This document shows positions 42,015-51,376 of a stretch of 64,000 bases of DNA, in pieces. Origin of the DNA: DASVWZ01 sp963715675 (GTDB taxonomy: Bacteria; Acidobacteriota; Terriglobia; Terriglobales; Acidobacteriaceae). Position 1 is the stretch's first letter; each line of letters begins with the position of its first letter. The position numbers and the translations under genes are program-made. The notes below the pieces were generated by a model. It saw only the letters and a program-made list of their open reading frames with translations. It was not told the origin of the DNA and ran no database searches. The stretch covers positions 3,224,001 through 3,288,000 of the forward strand of contig OY970265.1 in the NCBI GenBank assembly GCA_963715675.1, read 5' to 3'.

Positions 42015-43589
42015 TTACCCGCGGATTTCGACATTCGGCCGCTGGGCGGCTTCCCGGGCCCGACGAAACGCCTCCGGCAGGGCGTGGACCAGATCGGTCG
42101 CGATCAGCGAAAGCTCGCCGGTACTCTCGCAAGCGATGTCGCCCGCGAGTCCGTGCAGATATACGGCCGCGAGAACGGCCGCGAAGACGCGACTCGGATT
42201 CTGGGCCATCATTCCGGCGACCATTCCGGTCAGGATGTCGCCCGTGCCACCGGTAGCCATGCCCGGATTCCCGGTCGGGTTGACCCAGATTTCGCCTTCG
42301 GGATGCGCGACCAGCGTGCGGTGACCTTTCAACACAACGATCAATTTGTGCTCGCGGGCAAAAGTCCGCGCCACGTTGATTCGGTCGCGTTGTACGGCAG
42401 CCACCGACGAACCCATCAGACGCGCCATTTCGCCCGGGTGAGGGGTGATTACGATGCTGCATGCGCTCCCGTCCAGTTCGCTGGGCCGGCCTTCAAATGC
42501 GTTCAGAGCGTCCGCATCGAGGACGAAAGAACCGGCTCCGCGGATGGTTTTGCATAAATCCCGGACAAACTCGGAAGTCTCGGGGACTCGCGAGATTCCA
42601 GGGCCCACGGCCAGCACCGTTTTTCCCTGGCGCAGCGATTCGACACGTTGGCGAGCGCGTTTCGAGATGCTGCCTTCAGCGGTTTCGTCGAGGGGTTCCG
42701 TCATGACCTCGGGATGAAAACCGGCCACGGTTGGCAAAATGGATTTCGCCGTCGCCACCGTCGCCAGGCCCGCGCCCACCCGCAACGCGGAGATACCGGC
42801 CATCGCCGCGGCTCCGGCTTTGCCCAGCGAACCGCCAATCACCAGCACATGTCCGAAATTGCCTTTGTTCGAGGCGCGCGGCCGCGGCCCAATAAGCGGG
42901 GCAACCTCTGTGGCACTGATGAGGTTCAGGTTGAGCGATGAGGCGATGGCTGCTTCGGGGGATCCGATCGGGGCGAGTACGGTCGGGCCAAGGGTCAATC
43001 CGCCAAACACGTGGGCTGGCCGCGGCGCGGTGAAAGTGACGATTGCATCGGCCCGTGCGACCGCTCCGGTCTGTTCACCGTGCACATCGGCATCCGCGCC
43101 GGAAGGAATATCCACCGCAACCACGGGCACCGCGCTCGCATTCAAGACATGAATTGCCTGTGCATACAGGCCGCTTACCGGAGGCCGGAAGCCTGTCCCG
43201 AGAACTGCGTCGATGAGAACCTCGCAGGCGAAAACCTCGCCCGCGGATTCGGTGTTCAGCTCAGCTTCCGACCGTGCCACCACCGGCGGCTCTGCCATCC
43301 TGCTGAACATCTCCGCGGCATCTCCCCGCAGTTCGCCCGGCTCGGCCAGCAGCAGTAGATGAACTTCCTTGCCGGCCTCGCGCAGCTTTCGAGCCGCCAC
43401 AAAACCGTCCCCGCCGTTGTTCCCCTTGCCGCAGATCACGCCAATCTGCTTCGCGGCGGGATAGCGCGACAAAACAAATTCCGCCACGGCAGATCCGGCG
43501 TTTTCCATCAAGGTGAGCGAAGGCACGCCGAACTTCTGGCTGGTCACGCGATCGATCTCGCGCATTTCGGCAGCAGCAACAATTTTCAT
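42015..43589 (-). CDS. nnrD: Bifunctional NAD(P)H-hydrate epimerase and ADP-dependent dehydratase
   Basis: From ATG 43589 (MKIVAAAEMREIDRVT) it has 524 residues and both domains of the fused repair enzyme. The N-terminal epimerase (YjeF_N) shows GVPSLTLMENAGSAVAEFV, GVICGKGNNGGDGFVAAR and VVAVDIPSGADAD. The C-terminal dehydratase (ribokinase-like) shows ASNKGNFGHVLVIGGSLGKA, VITPHPGEMARLMG and NPTGNPGMATGGTGDILTG. It recovers hydrated NADH and NADPH. It begins the minus-strand run nnrD, PilZ, tsaE. Confidence 0.95.
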   Translation of the reverse strand: MKIVAAAEMREIDRVTSQKFGVPSLTLMENAGSAVAEFVLSRYPAAKQIGVICGKGNNGGDGFVAARKLREAGKEVHLLLLAEPGELRGDAAEMFSRMAEPPVVARSEAELNTESAGEVFACEVLIDAVLGTGFRPPVSGLYAQAIHVLNASAVPVVAVDIPSGADADVHGEQTGAVARADAIVTFTAPRPAHVFGGLTLGPTVLAPIGSPEAAIASSLNLNLISATEVAPLIGPRPRASNKGNFGHVLVIGGSLGKAGAAAMAGISALRVGAGLATVATAKSILPTVAGFHPEVMTEPLDETAEGSISKRARQRVESLRQGKTVLAVGPGISRVPETSEFVRDLCKTIRGAGSFVLDADALNAFEGRPSELDGSACSIVITPHPGEMARLMGSSVAAVQRDRINVARTFAREHKLIVVLKGHRTLVAHPEGEIWVNPTGNPGMATGGTGDILTGMVAGMMAQNPSRVFAAVLAAVYLHGLAGDIACESTGELSLIATDLVHALPEAFRRAREAAQRPNVEIRG

Positions 43590-43908
43590 GGCTTGATGGC
43601 CACCATTGGTACGAGTTGGCGCAGCTGGCAAGATTCACTCATGGCGGTCTAAGGTCTCATCTTTCGCAAGATGAAGAAGCTACACTGCTCGAATTCTAGC
43701 AAAGCCTATGTAAGCGACAGACGCCCCCAAAGGACAAAGTGAGCCTGCTGCTGACCAGGCGCGAAGCGGCGGCTTTACTGACCCGGCACGGCAATGCCGA
43801 GAGAAGTAGAGTGAAGCCGAGTCCGAAGAGGCGGCACACTAAACGCCATCGAGCCAGTTCATAGCCAGCGTTGCTGGTGAAATGCCGCTTCGTCGCCAGA
43901 AACCACTC
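43590..43908. other. Gene-poor gap between nnrD and the VWA protein gene
   Basis: I see no convincing gene, RNA or repeat in this 319-bp stretch. A short frame from GTG 43739 (VSLLLTRREAAALLTRHG) recalls the start of an excisionase-like helix-turn-helix but stops within about 42 codons and is basic and repetitive afterwards, so it is at most a remnant. Confidence 0.4.
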
Positions 43909-44814
43909 TCAATCTGCCTTCGGCGGTTGGGTACTTGGTGCCGGATCGCAGGCCGTGACCTCAGCAACGTGAGCGATCTGGATGTCGTGCCTGGGTCTGT
44001 TATCTGAGCCAATGACCTCTAGCTTTAGCTTCGCAGCCTTCGATATTTTTTGAGACGGCTGCAAAGTGACAGTGAAAGGCGCATATACCTCGGCTGCCAG
44101 CTCGTTTGCGGTTCCGGCAACCTTTCCGGCAGACGAGGGGTACGCCACCAGGCCACCCGTGCCCTCGATAATCTTCCGAAAATATCCCCGGTGCGTTTGC
44201 TTTTGGTCATAGTCAAGGACAAGGCCGAACACAGCCGGCCAAGAGGATTGCACGAACAGGTCGGCGGTCTGGTCGGACGAGTGGCGGCTCGCATTATCAT
44301 CGCCATCGCTGATGACAACCAACACGGAATTTCGATCCTTAACGCGTCCAGCTATATCTATCAGAGTGTCGTAAAGAGCCGTTCCGCCTCGGATCGTCTT
44401 TAGCGTCGCCAACTGATCTAGCAGTTTATTGGTATCAGCGCGGCCACTGGCGTGAGACACGATGTCTTCGCGGAATACCACTGCGGCGACCCGGTCTCCG
44501 GCGTTACTTGCCAGCTCCTTTGCTGCCGCTACGGATTGGGTCCAAATGCCTTCCATGCTGGTGCTAATGTCAATCAGCAAGATGAGTACAGGCCTAGCGC
44601 CGGGAGAAACTGCGACGACCTTCGCCGGAGTGCCGTCAATCTCCGCTTTCAGCTGGTCTGTTGCTAGATTCAGGGCAGGATGTCCGTGTCCATCGAGGAG
44701 GCGCACAGTAGTCGTGATGCGACAGTCCTGTGCGAAGCCACCCTTTGTCATTGGCATGGCCAGAGCGATGGTGATCAGTAGCAAGCGGCGTAGCAACCAC
44801 GCCCGACTCCGCAT
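43909..44814 (-). CDS. VWFA-domain secreted protein (acidobacterial type)
   Basis: A 301-residue protein with a signal peptide (cut near GGFAQDC). The start ATG 44814 follows GGGAGGA. The VWA domain shows the MIDAS motif LLIDISTSMEGIW, then GGTALYDTLIDIAGR and VLVVISDGDDNASRHS. This matches the VWFA-related family that is expanded in acidobacteria. Base composition is lower in G+C than around it, and it is isolated by gaps on both sides. Ligand or partner is unknown. Confidence 0.85.
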   Translation of the reverse strand: MRSRAWLLRRLLLITIALAMPMTKGGFAQDCRITTTVRLLDGHGHPALNLATDQLKAEIDGTPAKVVAVSPGARPVLILLIDISTSMEGIWTQSVAAAKELASNAGDRVAAVVFREDIVSHASGRADTNKLLDQLATLKTIRGGTALYDTLIDIAGRVKDRNSVLVVISDGDDNASRHSSDQTADLFVQSSWPAVFGLVLDYDQKQTHRGYFRKIIEGTGGLVAYPSSAGKVAGTANELAAEVYAPFTVTLQPSQKISKAAKLKLEVIGSDNRPRHDIQIAHVAEVTACDPAPSTQPPKAD

Positions 44815-45017
44815 AGTTCCTCCCGTGCCAATCGTCTCAAGGGTGACTGAGGAGAACAGAGTAATTACACCACCTATTCTCGGTGTGCGCTACTGAACCA
44901 TTTGTAAGATCGGTGAGTGTACAATCACGGGGGCCAATAGGACTTGTCCTGAGTTGCGTGAAGATCATCTGGGAAGCACGCACCGGCAGACTCGCGTGAT
45001 TGAAGTCGGTTTTGAGG

Positions 45018-46001
45018 TTACTTTACGGGTGCGCCTTGTGCCATGCCAGCCGCTGCCTTGCTTCGCGCGGCCGCGATCAAGGGTTTCAACTCGCGCACGG
45101 AAACGCCGAGCGTGCCGCCGGAGAATCCGTCGAGATAGGCGGCGTTGATCCCGATCACTTCGCCTCGCGAATTGAACACTGGCCCGCCACTGCCGCCGTG
45201 GGCGGTGGGCGCGTCGTAGATCAGTTTGTCGCCGACCACATCCCCCAAGTGTCCGCAGGTAGCCGACGGCCGGATCAGCGACAACGCCGCCAATTCAGTG
45301 GCTGCACCCTGTTCGTCGCGGCGATAGGCCAGCCGGTCGTACACCGCCGGGGGAGACTTGGCAACCATGCCGGTCACTCCCATGGGATAACCCACAACCG
45401 AAACCAGTTCTCCCGGAGCCGGAATAGATTGCGCGAGAGGCAACGGGCGCAGGTCGCGCACGCCTTCCGCGTCTTCAATTTCGGCCACTGCAACATCGCC
45501 CTGCGATGCAAATCCTACGGGCGTCAGATTGACCGGGGCGGAGAACCCTGGGAAAAACGCCACCAACTTCTCCAGTACCGGAGTCGCACCCCGGCGCAGG
45601 AGCAGAGCTGAGTCCGGATCTTCGTACCACGGTTCGGCGACGTGACGATTGGTGGCCAGCAGGCGGTCTCCGACCACAAACCCGGTGCCCGAAATGCGTG
45701 CGCGGAGGGCAGGCCGCTGCCCTTCGAATCCGACATGATAGATGCCAAAGATGTATCCGATCGAATTCCGGTAGCGGTTCAAGACCACGGTTGGCATGGC
45801 CTGTTCCTGCTTTAGCCGCTGCACTTCGTGCGAGAGTTGCTCGACCTGTTGCTGCAGATCGTTAGGGGGGAGCGCGGTCGGGTAATAGCGAATGCCAAGG
45901 CCGATGCTGGCCAGCAGGAACAATCCTATGATGGCTTGGACAGTCCACTGCCAGACGCTACAAACCGGCTCTTCCGGAAGTTGAGGTTCGTTTTCGGCCA
46001 T
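45018..46001 (-). CDS. Membrane-anchored trypsin-like serine protease (S1C-like)
   Basis: A 327-residue protein with one N-terminal membrane helix (about 19-38), a short coiled coil (LQQQVEQLSHEVQRLKQEQ) and a trypsin-fold domain. The catalytic triad is visible: His120 in ATNRHVAEP, Asp169 in SQGDVAVAEI, Ser271 in AHGGSGGPVFN. No PDZ domain follows, unlike DegP/DegS, so it is a minimal periplasm-facing protease. Substrate is unknown. Confidence 0.88.
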   Translation of the reverse strand: MAENEPQLPEEPVCSVWQWTVQAIIGLFLLASIGLGIRYYPTALPPNDLQQQVEQLSHEVQRLKQEQAMPTVVLNRYRNSIGYIFGIYHVGFEGQRPALRARISGTGFVVGDRLLATNRHVAEPWYEDPDSALLLRRGATPVLEKLVAFFPGFSAPVNLTPVGFASQGDVAVAEIEDAEGVRDLRPLPLAQSIPAPGELVSVVGYPMGVTGMVAKSPPAVYDRLAYRRDEQGAATELAALSLIRPSATCGHLGDVVGDKLIYDAPTAHGGSGGPVFNSRGEVIGINAAYLDGFSGGTLGVSVRELKPLIAAARSKAAAGMAQGAPVK

Positions 46002-46169
46002 GCAAAACGTTGGCTGTGCGGGCCAGGAGGGAGGGTTTGTACTTCAGGGCCAGAACAGAACGCAATGGCCCATTGTCTCAAGGGCGCCCAGCCCTTCCTA
46101 CGGTACGGAGGGCGATGTACGGGAGTGTAAAGCTGCGGCCCCGGGTCAGGTGAATTTCAGCCGGGGGCC

Positions 46170-46201
46170 GCAGGGGCGGGGACGCCCGCGCCTACATTGG
46201 C
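46170..46201. repeat. Dispersed G+C-rich palindromic intergenic repeat, family A, copy 2
   Basis: This block matches 743-774 at about 28 of 32 positions and lies 3' of the glutaredoxin gene. The GGGGCGGGGACGCCC part can fold on itself. See copy 1 for interpretation. Confidence 0.6.
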
Positions 46202-46240
46202 ACTCAGAGATCATCCCGGGACCCGGGAGATTCTGGGGGG

Positions 46241-46501
46241 CTACCTTTGCTCCCGGATTCCCAGGCGCTTGGCCATTTCGTCGTAAAGAAAGCCTTCGCC
46301 CTGACGGTAGGGCTGCACCCACTCGCCATCAATCACAAACTGCGGGATGGCACGCTTGCCGGTGTGCTTCACCACTTCCTCGGCGGCGCCCGGAGTTTTC
46401 TCGATATCAATGTCGGTGTATGGAATATTGTGCTCCTGCAGGAAGCGTTTGGCTTGCCGGCAGTCCGGGCACCAGAATGCGGAATAGACGGTTACTTGCA
46501 T
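46241..46501 (-). CDS. Glutaredoxin-family protein
   Basis: From ATG 46501 (MQVTVYSAFWCPDCRQAK) it has 86 residues, the size of a classical glutaredoxin. The redox motif is CPDC (Cys11, Cys14); DIDIEKTPGAAEEV and the cis-proline segment KRAIPQFVIDGEWVQPY follow. The CPDC motif is closer to NrdH/Mrx1-like proteins than to CPYC glutaredoxins. It should be a cytoplasmic thiol-disulfide reductant. It is followed by a family A repeat. Confidence 0.88.
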   Translation of the reverse strand: MQVTVYSAFWCPDCRQAKRFLQEHNIPYTDIDIEKTPGAAEEVVKHTGKRAIPQFVIDGEWVQPYRQGEGFLYDEMAKRLGIREQR

Positions 46502-46560
46502 AGGCAGATTCAAACCAGTTTTCCGCAGGATACATAAAAGGTACGGCTGGTGGCGCCAGA

Positions 46561-46920
46561 CTACACCCGCTCCAACTCGCGATGCGTGCGCTCGTTCACC
46601 ACATTGCCGGTGTTCAGCGTGGAGGCGGGCTCGAACAGCACCAGCCAGCACTCCTCGTCGGCGACCGGACGGTGCTCAACTCCCCGCGGCACCACGATGA
46701 ACTCGCCTTCCTCGATCCAGACGTGCCGGTCGCGGAACTCCATGCGGAACCGGCCTTTCACCACCAGAAACATTTCGTCTTCGTTCTCATGATGATGAAA
46801 AACGAATTCGCCTTTCAGCTTATCGAGCTTAACATGCTGCCCGTTCAATTCGGCTGCGATGTAGGGTTTCCAGTATTCAGTGATTTGATCGAATTTCTGT
46901 CCGAGGTTGACTTTTTCCAT
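46561..46920 (-). CDS. Small cupin-domain protein
   Basis: From ATG 46920 (MEKVNLGQKFDQITEYW) it has 119 residues, a single cupin barrel. Metal-binding motif 1 is HHHENEDEMFLVVKG and motif 2 is VPRGVEHRPVADEE, both with the expected His and Glu ligands. Such monocupins bind a metal and act as isomerases, dioxygenases or sensors; no substrate can be assigned. It lies 59 bp upstream of the glutaredoxin gene and is divergent from sppA. Confidence 0.88.
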   Translation of the reverse strand: MEKVNLGQKFDQITEYWKPYIAAELNGQHVKLDKLKGEFVFHHHENEDEMFLVVKGRFRMEFRDRHVWIEEGEFIVVPRGVEHRPVADEECWLVLFEPASTLNTGNVVNERTHRELERV

Positions 46921-47017
46921 GATTCTCCTTGGATTATGACCGCGGGTCATCGGTCGCAGAGAGATTCCCGGAGGATGACGCGAAGATGCGCGCGCAGTGC
47001 TAAACTACATCAATCTT

Positions 47018-47932
47018 ATGGCTGAAAATGAGCGGTCTCGCGTCTGGCTTTGGATCGTCATCGGTGGAGGCGCTTTCTTCCTCTTCGTTCTGGCCGTATT
47101 TACCTTGGTCTATTTCACGCTGCACGCGGGGACCGACGAAGCATCGCTGACGAGTTTTGGAGACAAGATCGGCGTGGTGGATCTGGAAGGTGTAATCCTT
47201 GATCCGAAAACTGTGGTCGGCCAGCTCAAGAAGTTCGGCGAAGACGATTCCATCAAAGCCATCATCATTCATGTGAATTCGCCGGGCGGCGGCGTGGCCG
47301 CTTCGGAAGAAATTTATCGCGAAGTCAAGCGGCTGCGCGATGACAAGAAGAAGCACATCGTTTCTTCGATTGAGACGGTGGGAGCCAGCGGCGCATATTA
47401 CGTTTCGTCCGCCACCAACAAGATTTTTGCCGACAATGGCAGCGTTGTCGGCTCCATCGGCGTGATCATGGAGTGGGTCAACTACGGCGATCTGATGCGC
47501 TGGGCCAAGCTCAAGCCGGAAGTCCTGACGGTCGGCGCATTCAAGGACACGGGCGACCCGACCCGCGAAATGACTCCGGCAGAGCGCGCGTACATGCAGT
47601 CGCTGATCGACAACATGTACGGCCAGTTCGTGCAGGCAGTCGCTGATGGCCGCCATGCCAAGTTTGATGACATCAAGTCGATCGCCGACGGCCGCGTATG
47701 GACCGGAAAAGAAGCACTCGGGCTGCACCTGATCGATCAGGTCGGAGATTTTCAGGAAGCTGTCGCCGACACCGCTAAGTCGGTTGGAATCAAGGGCGAA
47801 CCGGTGCTCGTGCGTCCCGAGAAAAATCGCCAAAGTGTACTCGACCTGATGTTCGGCGACGTCTCCCAGTGGCTTCCTACGCGGGAGAAGCTACTCGATA
47901 ACCACTTAGGTTTCTATTACTTGTGGAGATAG
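47018..47932 (+). CDS. sppA: Signal peptide peptidase SppA (short, 36-kDa type)
   Basis: From ATG 47018 it has 304 residues. An N-terminal membrane helix (VWLWIVIGGGAFFLFVLAVF) anchors the protease in the inner membrane. The catalytic Ser124 is in GASGAYYVSS and the general-base Lys176 in GAFKDTGDP, followed by EMTPAERAYMQ. This is the single-domain SppA that degrades signal peptide remnants. A GTG at 46997 is also in frame but less likely. It precedes the HU-like gene with a 195-bp gap. Confidence 0.94.
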   Translation: MAENERSRVWLWIVIGGGAFFLFVLAVFTLVYFTLHAGTDEASLTSFGDKIGVVDLEGVILDPKTVVGQLKKFGEDDSIKAIIIHVNSPGGGVAASEEIYREVKRLRDDKKKHIVSSIETVGASGAYYVSSATNKIFADNGSVVGSIGVIMEWVNYGDLMRWAKLKPEVLTVGAFKDTGDPTREMTPAERAYMQSLIDNMYGQFVQAVADGRHAKFDDIKSIADGRVWTGKEALGLHLIDQVGDFQEAVADTAKSVGIKGEPVLVRPEKNRQSVLDLMFGDVSQWLPTREKLLDNHLGFYYLWR

Positions 47933-48127
47933 AGAGTCAGACTGCCGATCCTAGCCTATAAGGCTACAGTTCCCCTTCGGGCAACAGGTTGAGCCCTGAG
48001 CCGAAAATGCCACTTGCGTACAACCCCTGTTATTTGAGAAGGTTATGTTACCCCGGTGGTGGCCCGGGAAGCCAGTTTGGTTTTAGGCCACCGCAATTTA
48101 CTGCGATCACGACGGAGCGAAGAGGCC

Positions 48128-48454
48128 ATGACAAAGGCGGATCTGATCGACGAAGTCTCACAGCTGGCGGAATTGACCCGCAAAGACAGCGAAGTGATTG
48201 TGGAGACGATCTTTGACAGCATTGTGCGTTCGCTTCGCGTGGGCGACAAAATCGAGATTCGCGGATTCGGCAGTTTCCGCACCCGCCAGCGGAACCCACG
48301 CGTCGGCCGCAATCCCAAAACCGGGGAGCGCGTGGAGGTCCCGGCCAAGAAGATCCCTTTCTTCAAGCCCAGCAAGGAGTTGAAAGATCTTGTGAACACG
48401 GGCATTGCGGAAGGCGCCGCAGCACCGCCCGCGCCCGTTCTCCCGGCACATTAG
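48128..48454 (+). CDS. HU/IHF-family DNA-binding protein
   Basis: From ATG 48128 (MTKADLIDEVSQLAEL), preceded by GAGCGAAGAGG, it has 108 residues. The family pattern is complete: helical dimerisation part, IEIRGFGSFRTRQRNPRVGR, the NPKTGERVEVPAKK arm with the intercalating proline, and PFFKPSKELKDLVN. The GFGSF and RNPRVGRNPKTG forms are closer to IHF-beta than to HU. A 15-residue Ala/Pro-rich tail follows. It bends DNA and acts in nucleoid structure. Confidence 0.94.
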   Translation: MTKADLIDEVSQLAELTRKDSEVIVETIFDSIVRSLRVGDKIEIRGFGSFRTRQRNPRVGRNPKTGERVEVPAKKIPFFKPSKELKDLVNTGIAEGAAAPPAPVLPAH

Positions 48455-48464
48455 TTTTTCCACG

Positions 48465-48477
48465 GTGGGGACAGCCG
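48465..48477. repeat. Family B repeat half-element
   Basis: GTGGGGACAGCCG here repeats the extended arm of the inverted repeat at 2117-2142 (complementary strand). The second arm is degenerate (CGTCGTCCC). It lies 11 bp after the stop of the HU-like gene, again on the 3' side of a gene. Confidence 0.45.
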
Positions 48478-48570
48478 CCGTCGTCCCTCCGGCAGGCAGA
48501 ACCCCGGGAGTCGCGGTTCTTGCCGATTCGTTTTATTCAGCTTTGCCAGCCTTCGCCAGGATGGTGCACG

Positions 48571-48600
48571 TTGACTACCCCCCAACCGCGTCCTTAAGAT
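48571..48600 (+). promoter_or_regulatory. Candidate sigma-70-type promoter of the Ser/Thr kinase gene
   Basis: TTGACT (48571-48576) and TAAGAT (48595-48600) are separated by 18 bp and end 28 bp before the ATG at 48628. Five of six and four of six positions match the E. coli-type consensus. Acidobacterial promoters are not well described, so this is a candidate only. Confidence 0.45.
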
Positions 48601-48627
48601 AAACTCACTCGGTAGCAAGCGCCCCGG

Positions 48628-51363
48628 ATGATCAGCCAAACCATCTCGCACTATCGCATCATTGAGAGGCTGGGCGGCGGGGGGATGGGCGTCGTGTACA
48701 AAGCCGAGGACACCAAACTCGATCGCTTTGTCGCCCTGAAGTTTCTGCCCGACGAAGTGGCCAAGGATCCTCAAGCGCTGGGCCGTTTTCGACGGGAAGC
48801 CAAGGCAGCTTCCGCACTGAACCATCCCAACATTTGCACCATTCATGAGATCGACGAGCAGGACGGCCAGACGTTTATCGTCATGGAGTTTCTAGATGGG
48901 GTAACGCTGAAGAGCCGCATTGCAGGCCAGCCTCTGGAGACCGAAACCCTGTTGTCGTTGGCGATTGAGGTTGCCGATGCGCTGGATGCGGCGCACTCCG
49001 GAGGCATCGTTCATCGCGACATCAAGCCCGCTAACGTTTTTGTCACCAAGCGTGGACACGCGAAGATTCTGGACTTCGGGCTGGCCAAGGTTGCGTTCTT
49101 GCCGAAGGCGTTGTCGGCCGGACCGGCGGCTGCCACCATTGCCGACAGCCAGGAATTCCTCACCAGCCCGGGGACGGCGATCGGTACCGTCGCCTATATG
49201 TCACCGGAACAGGCCAAGGGCAAGGAACTCGATACCCGCACCGATCTGTTTTCCTTTGGGACGGTGCTGTATGAGATGGCCACGGGAGCCTTGCCTTTCC
49301 CGGGAGAAACGTCTGCGACCATCTTCGACGGCATTCTCAATCGTACCCCGGTTGCGCCGCTGCGGCTAAATCCGGTGGTGCCGCCCAAGCTGGAAGACAT
49401 CATCAGCAAGTTGCTGGAGAAAGATCGCGAGCTGCGCTATCAGTCGGCAGCTGAACTTCGTAGCGACCTCAAACGGCTGAAGCGTGACACCGAATCGGGA
49501 AGGATACAGGTTCAAGATTCCGGCAAGGTTTCGAGCGTGGGCGGGCCGGCAGTAGGGGCCGAGCATGGCTCCAGCGGCACGGGTCTGGTTGCGGCTGCGC
49601 GACAGCATAAAGCTGGCCTGGGAGTCATGGCGACGGTGGCGTTGCTGCTGGCAGTCGTTGCCGGATTCGGTATCTATGGCTGGCTTATCTCCGCCCGCAG
49701 CCAACCTTTTCAGAGCATCAAGATCACCAAGGTCAGCGGCACCCACAACGCGCGCATTGGCGCCATGTCTCCGGACGGCAATTACATGGCCTACGTGGTC
49801 AATAACGAGGGGAATGAAGCCTTGTGGCTGCGCCATCTGGCCAGTGAAAGCAACGTACAGATCGTTCCACCCCAGCCGGTACAGTACTCCGCGTTGCGGT
49901 TTTCTCCCGACGGCAGTCACATTTACTATTCGCACACGCTGCCGGCCAGCGGCCCGGCATCGCAGGAGTACGATTTATACCGCATTCCCGTGCTGGGCGG
50001 GACCCCGCAATTGCTGGTCAAGGATGTGGACACGGACCCCAGTTTTTCTCCCGACGGGGGGCGCTTCGTTTTCCTGCGGGCTAACGATCCCGATCCGGGC
50101 AAGTTCCATGTGCTCATCGCGAATGCTGACGGCAGCGATGAAAAGAGCATTCTCACAGACGCCATGGAAAGGTCACCCGGCGATCTGGCCTGGTCGCCAG
50201 ATGGAAAGACGCTGGCCGGGGTGACGTTCGAGCAGACCGAGAACATCCTCGGTGCGGTGGTTTTGATTGATCCCAATACGGGTGGCCGCAGCATCTTGTG
50301 GCGTCCGACACTGATGGCCCTGAACAACCTTGCATGGCTGCCTGATGGAAAGGGGGTCATTGTAATTTTTGCTACGGCCGATACCAACTTCAACTTGCAG
50401 CAAGTGGGTCTGGTCAGCTACCCGGAGGGCAAGTTTCGGCCGATTACAGCCGACGTCAATGACTATGCCACTCTAAGCGTCTCCTCCAATGGCGCGACCA
50501 TCGCCACCGTCATGCGCCAGTCTCTGCGCGATGTCTACGTGAGTTCGGGCCAGAAGGCCGATTACTCCGACGCCCGGGAAGTCACTTCCGGAGATCCCGT
50601 GCCCACCGTTTCATGGGCGCGAGATGGAAATCTTCTGACACAGCAGGGATCGTCCATTCACGTTATCGGCGTAGACGGCGGGCCCAAGGGGGAAATCGCT
50701 TCCGAAAAGGACTCCGGGGCGATGCAGCCTTACGGCTGTAGCGACGGGCACGTCGTGTTCGCACGGGGGCTAATGAAAACTCTGTCGGTGAGCATCTGGC
50801 GGAGCGAGGCGGATGGCAGTGGATTGCTCCGCCTCACCGACGGCAGGGGGGACCAGTACCCGATGTGCTCTCCTGATGCGAAAAGCGTTTTTTATGTGGA
50901 CATGGCCACTCGAGCCTACATGAAGGTACCCATCGACGGAGGCAAACCGGAGCGAATTTTCAAGGATCTTGCGGAATTCCAGGGCGGTTTCGACATTGCT
51001 CGCGACGGCAAGACAATAGCGCTGGGGACCTATGATTTCAAGTCCCAAAAGCCGACCTTCTCCCTGGTATCTCTTGATTCTGGCCAGACGTTGCGAGTGT
51101 TCGAGTACGACCCGCGGCATCGCGGGCAGGTTCGCTTCAGCCCGGACGGAAAAGGCGTCGTGTACCCGATCCGGGAAAAGGGGGTGGACAATCTGTGGCT
51201 GCAACCGCTGGACGGACGGCCAGGGCGGCAGTTGACGAACTTCAGTTCGCTGAAAATCTACTCCTACCAATGGTCGCCCGGTGGCAAGGGTCTGGCCCTG
51301 GTGCGCGGCGACTCCCCCTCTGACCTGGTATTGGTTCAGGATGCCAAGAAAGTCGTTCCGTAG
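48628..51363 (+). CDS. Serine/threonine protein kinase with C-terminal TolB-like beta-propeller
   Basis: A 911-residue receptor-like kinase. The kinase domain (about 9-280) has the glycine loop LGGGGMGVVYKA, Lys38 in VALKFL, the catalytic VHRDIKPANV (Asp131), DFGLAKV and GTVAYMSPEQAKG. A single membrane helix (about 334-353, VALLLAVVAGFGIYGWLI) leads to a periplasmic propeller of WD40/TolB repeats (MSPDGNYMAYVV, FSPDGSHIYYSH, FSPDGGRFVFLR, WSPDGKTLAGVT, FSPDGKGVVYPI). This architecture is abundant in acidobacteria. Extracytoplasmic ligand and targets are unknown. Confidence 0.94.
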   Translation: MISQTISHYRIIERLGGGGMGVVYKAEDTKLDRFVALKFLPDEVAKDPQALGRFRREAKAASALNHPNICTIHEIDEQDGQTFIVMEFLDGVTLKSRIAGQPLETETLLSLAIEVADALDAAHSGGIVHRDIKPANVFVTKRGHAKILDFGLAKVAFLPKALSAGPAAATIADSQEFLTSPGTAIGTVAYMSPEQAKGKELDTRTDLFSFGTVLYEMATGALPFPGETSATIFDGILNRTPVAPLRLNPVVPPKLEDIISKLLEKDRELRYQSAAELRSDLKRLKRDTESGRIQVQDSGKVSSVGGPAVGAEHGSSGTGLVAAARQHKAGLGVMATVALLLAVVAGFGIYGWLISARSQPFQSIKITKVSGTHNARIGAMSPDGNYMAYVVNNEGNEALWLRHLASESNVQIVPPQPVQYSALRFSPDGSHIYYSHTLPASGPASQEYDLYRIPVLGGTPQLLVKDVDTDPSFSPDGGRFVFLRANDPDPGKFHVLIANADGSDEKSILTDAMERSPGDLAWSPDGKTLAGVTFEQTENILGAVVLIDPNTGGRSILWRPTLMALNNLAWLPDGKGVIVIFATADTNFNLQQVGLVSYPEGKFRPITADVNDYATLSVSSNGATIATVMRQSLRDVYVSSGQKADYSDAREVTSGDPVPTVSWARDGNLLTQQGSSIHVIGVDGGPKGEIASEKDSGAMQPYGCSDGHVVFARGLMKTLSVSIWRSEADGSGLLRLTDGRGDQYPMCSPDAKSVFYVDMATRAYMKVPIDGGKPERIFKDLAEFQGGFDIARDGKTIALGTYDFKSQKPTFSLVSLDSGQTLRVFEYDPRHRGQVRFSPDGKGVVYPIREKGVDNLWLQPLDGRPGRQLTNFSSLKIYSYQWSPGGKGLALVRGDSPSDLVLVQDAKKVVP

Positions 51364-51376
51364 CAGGCTGATAACC

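Noticed and set aside
43739..43864. Short frame resembling an excisionase-like helix-turn-helix
   Set aside because: Only about 42 codons, basic low-complexity second half, no ribosome site and no neighbouring integrase.
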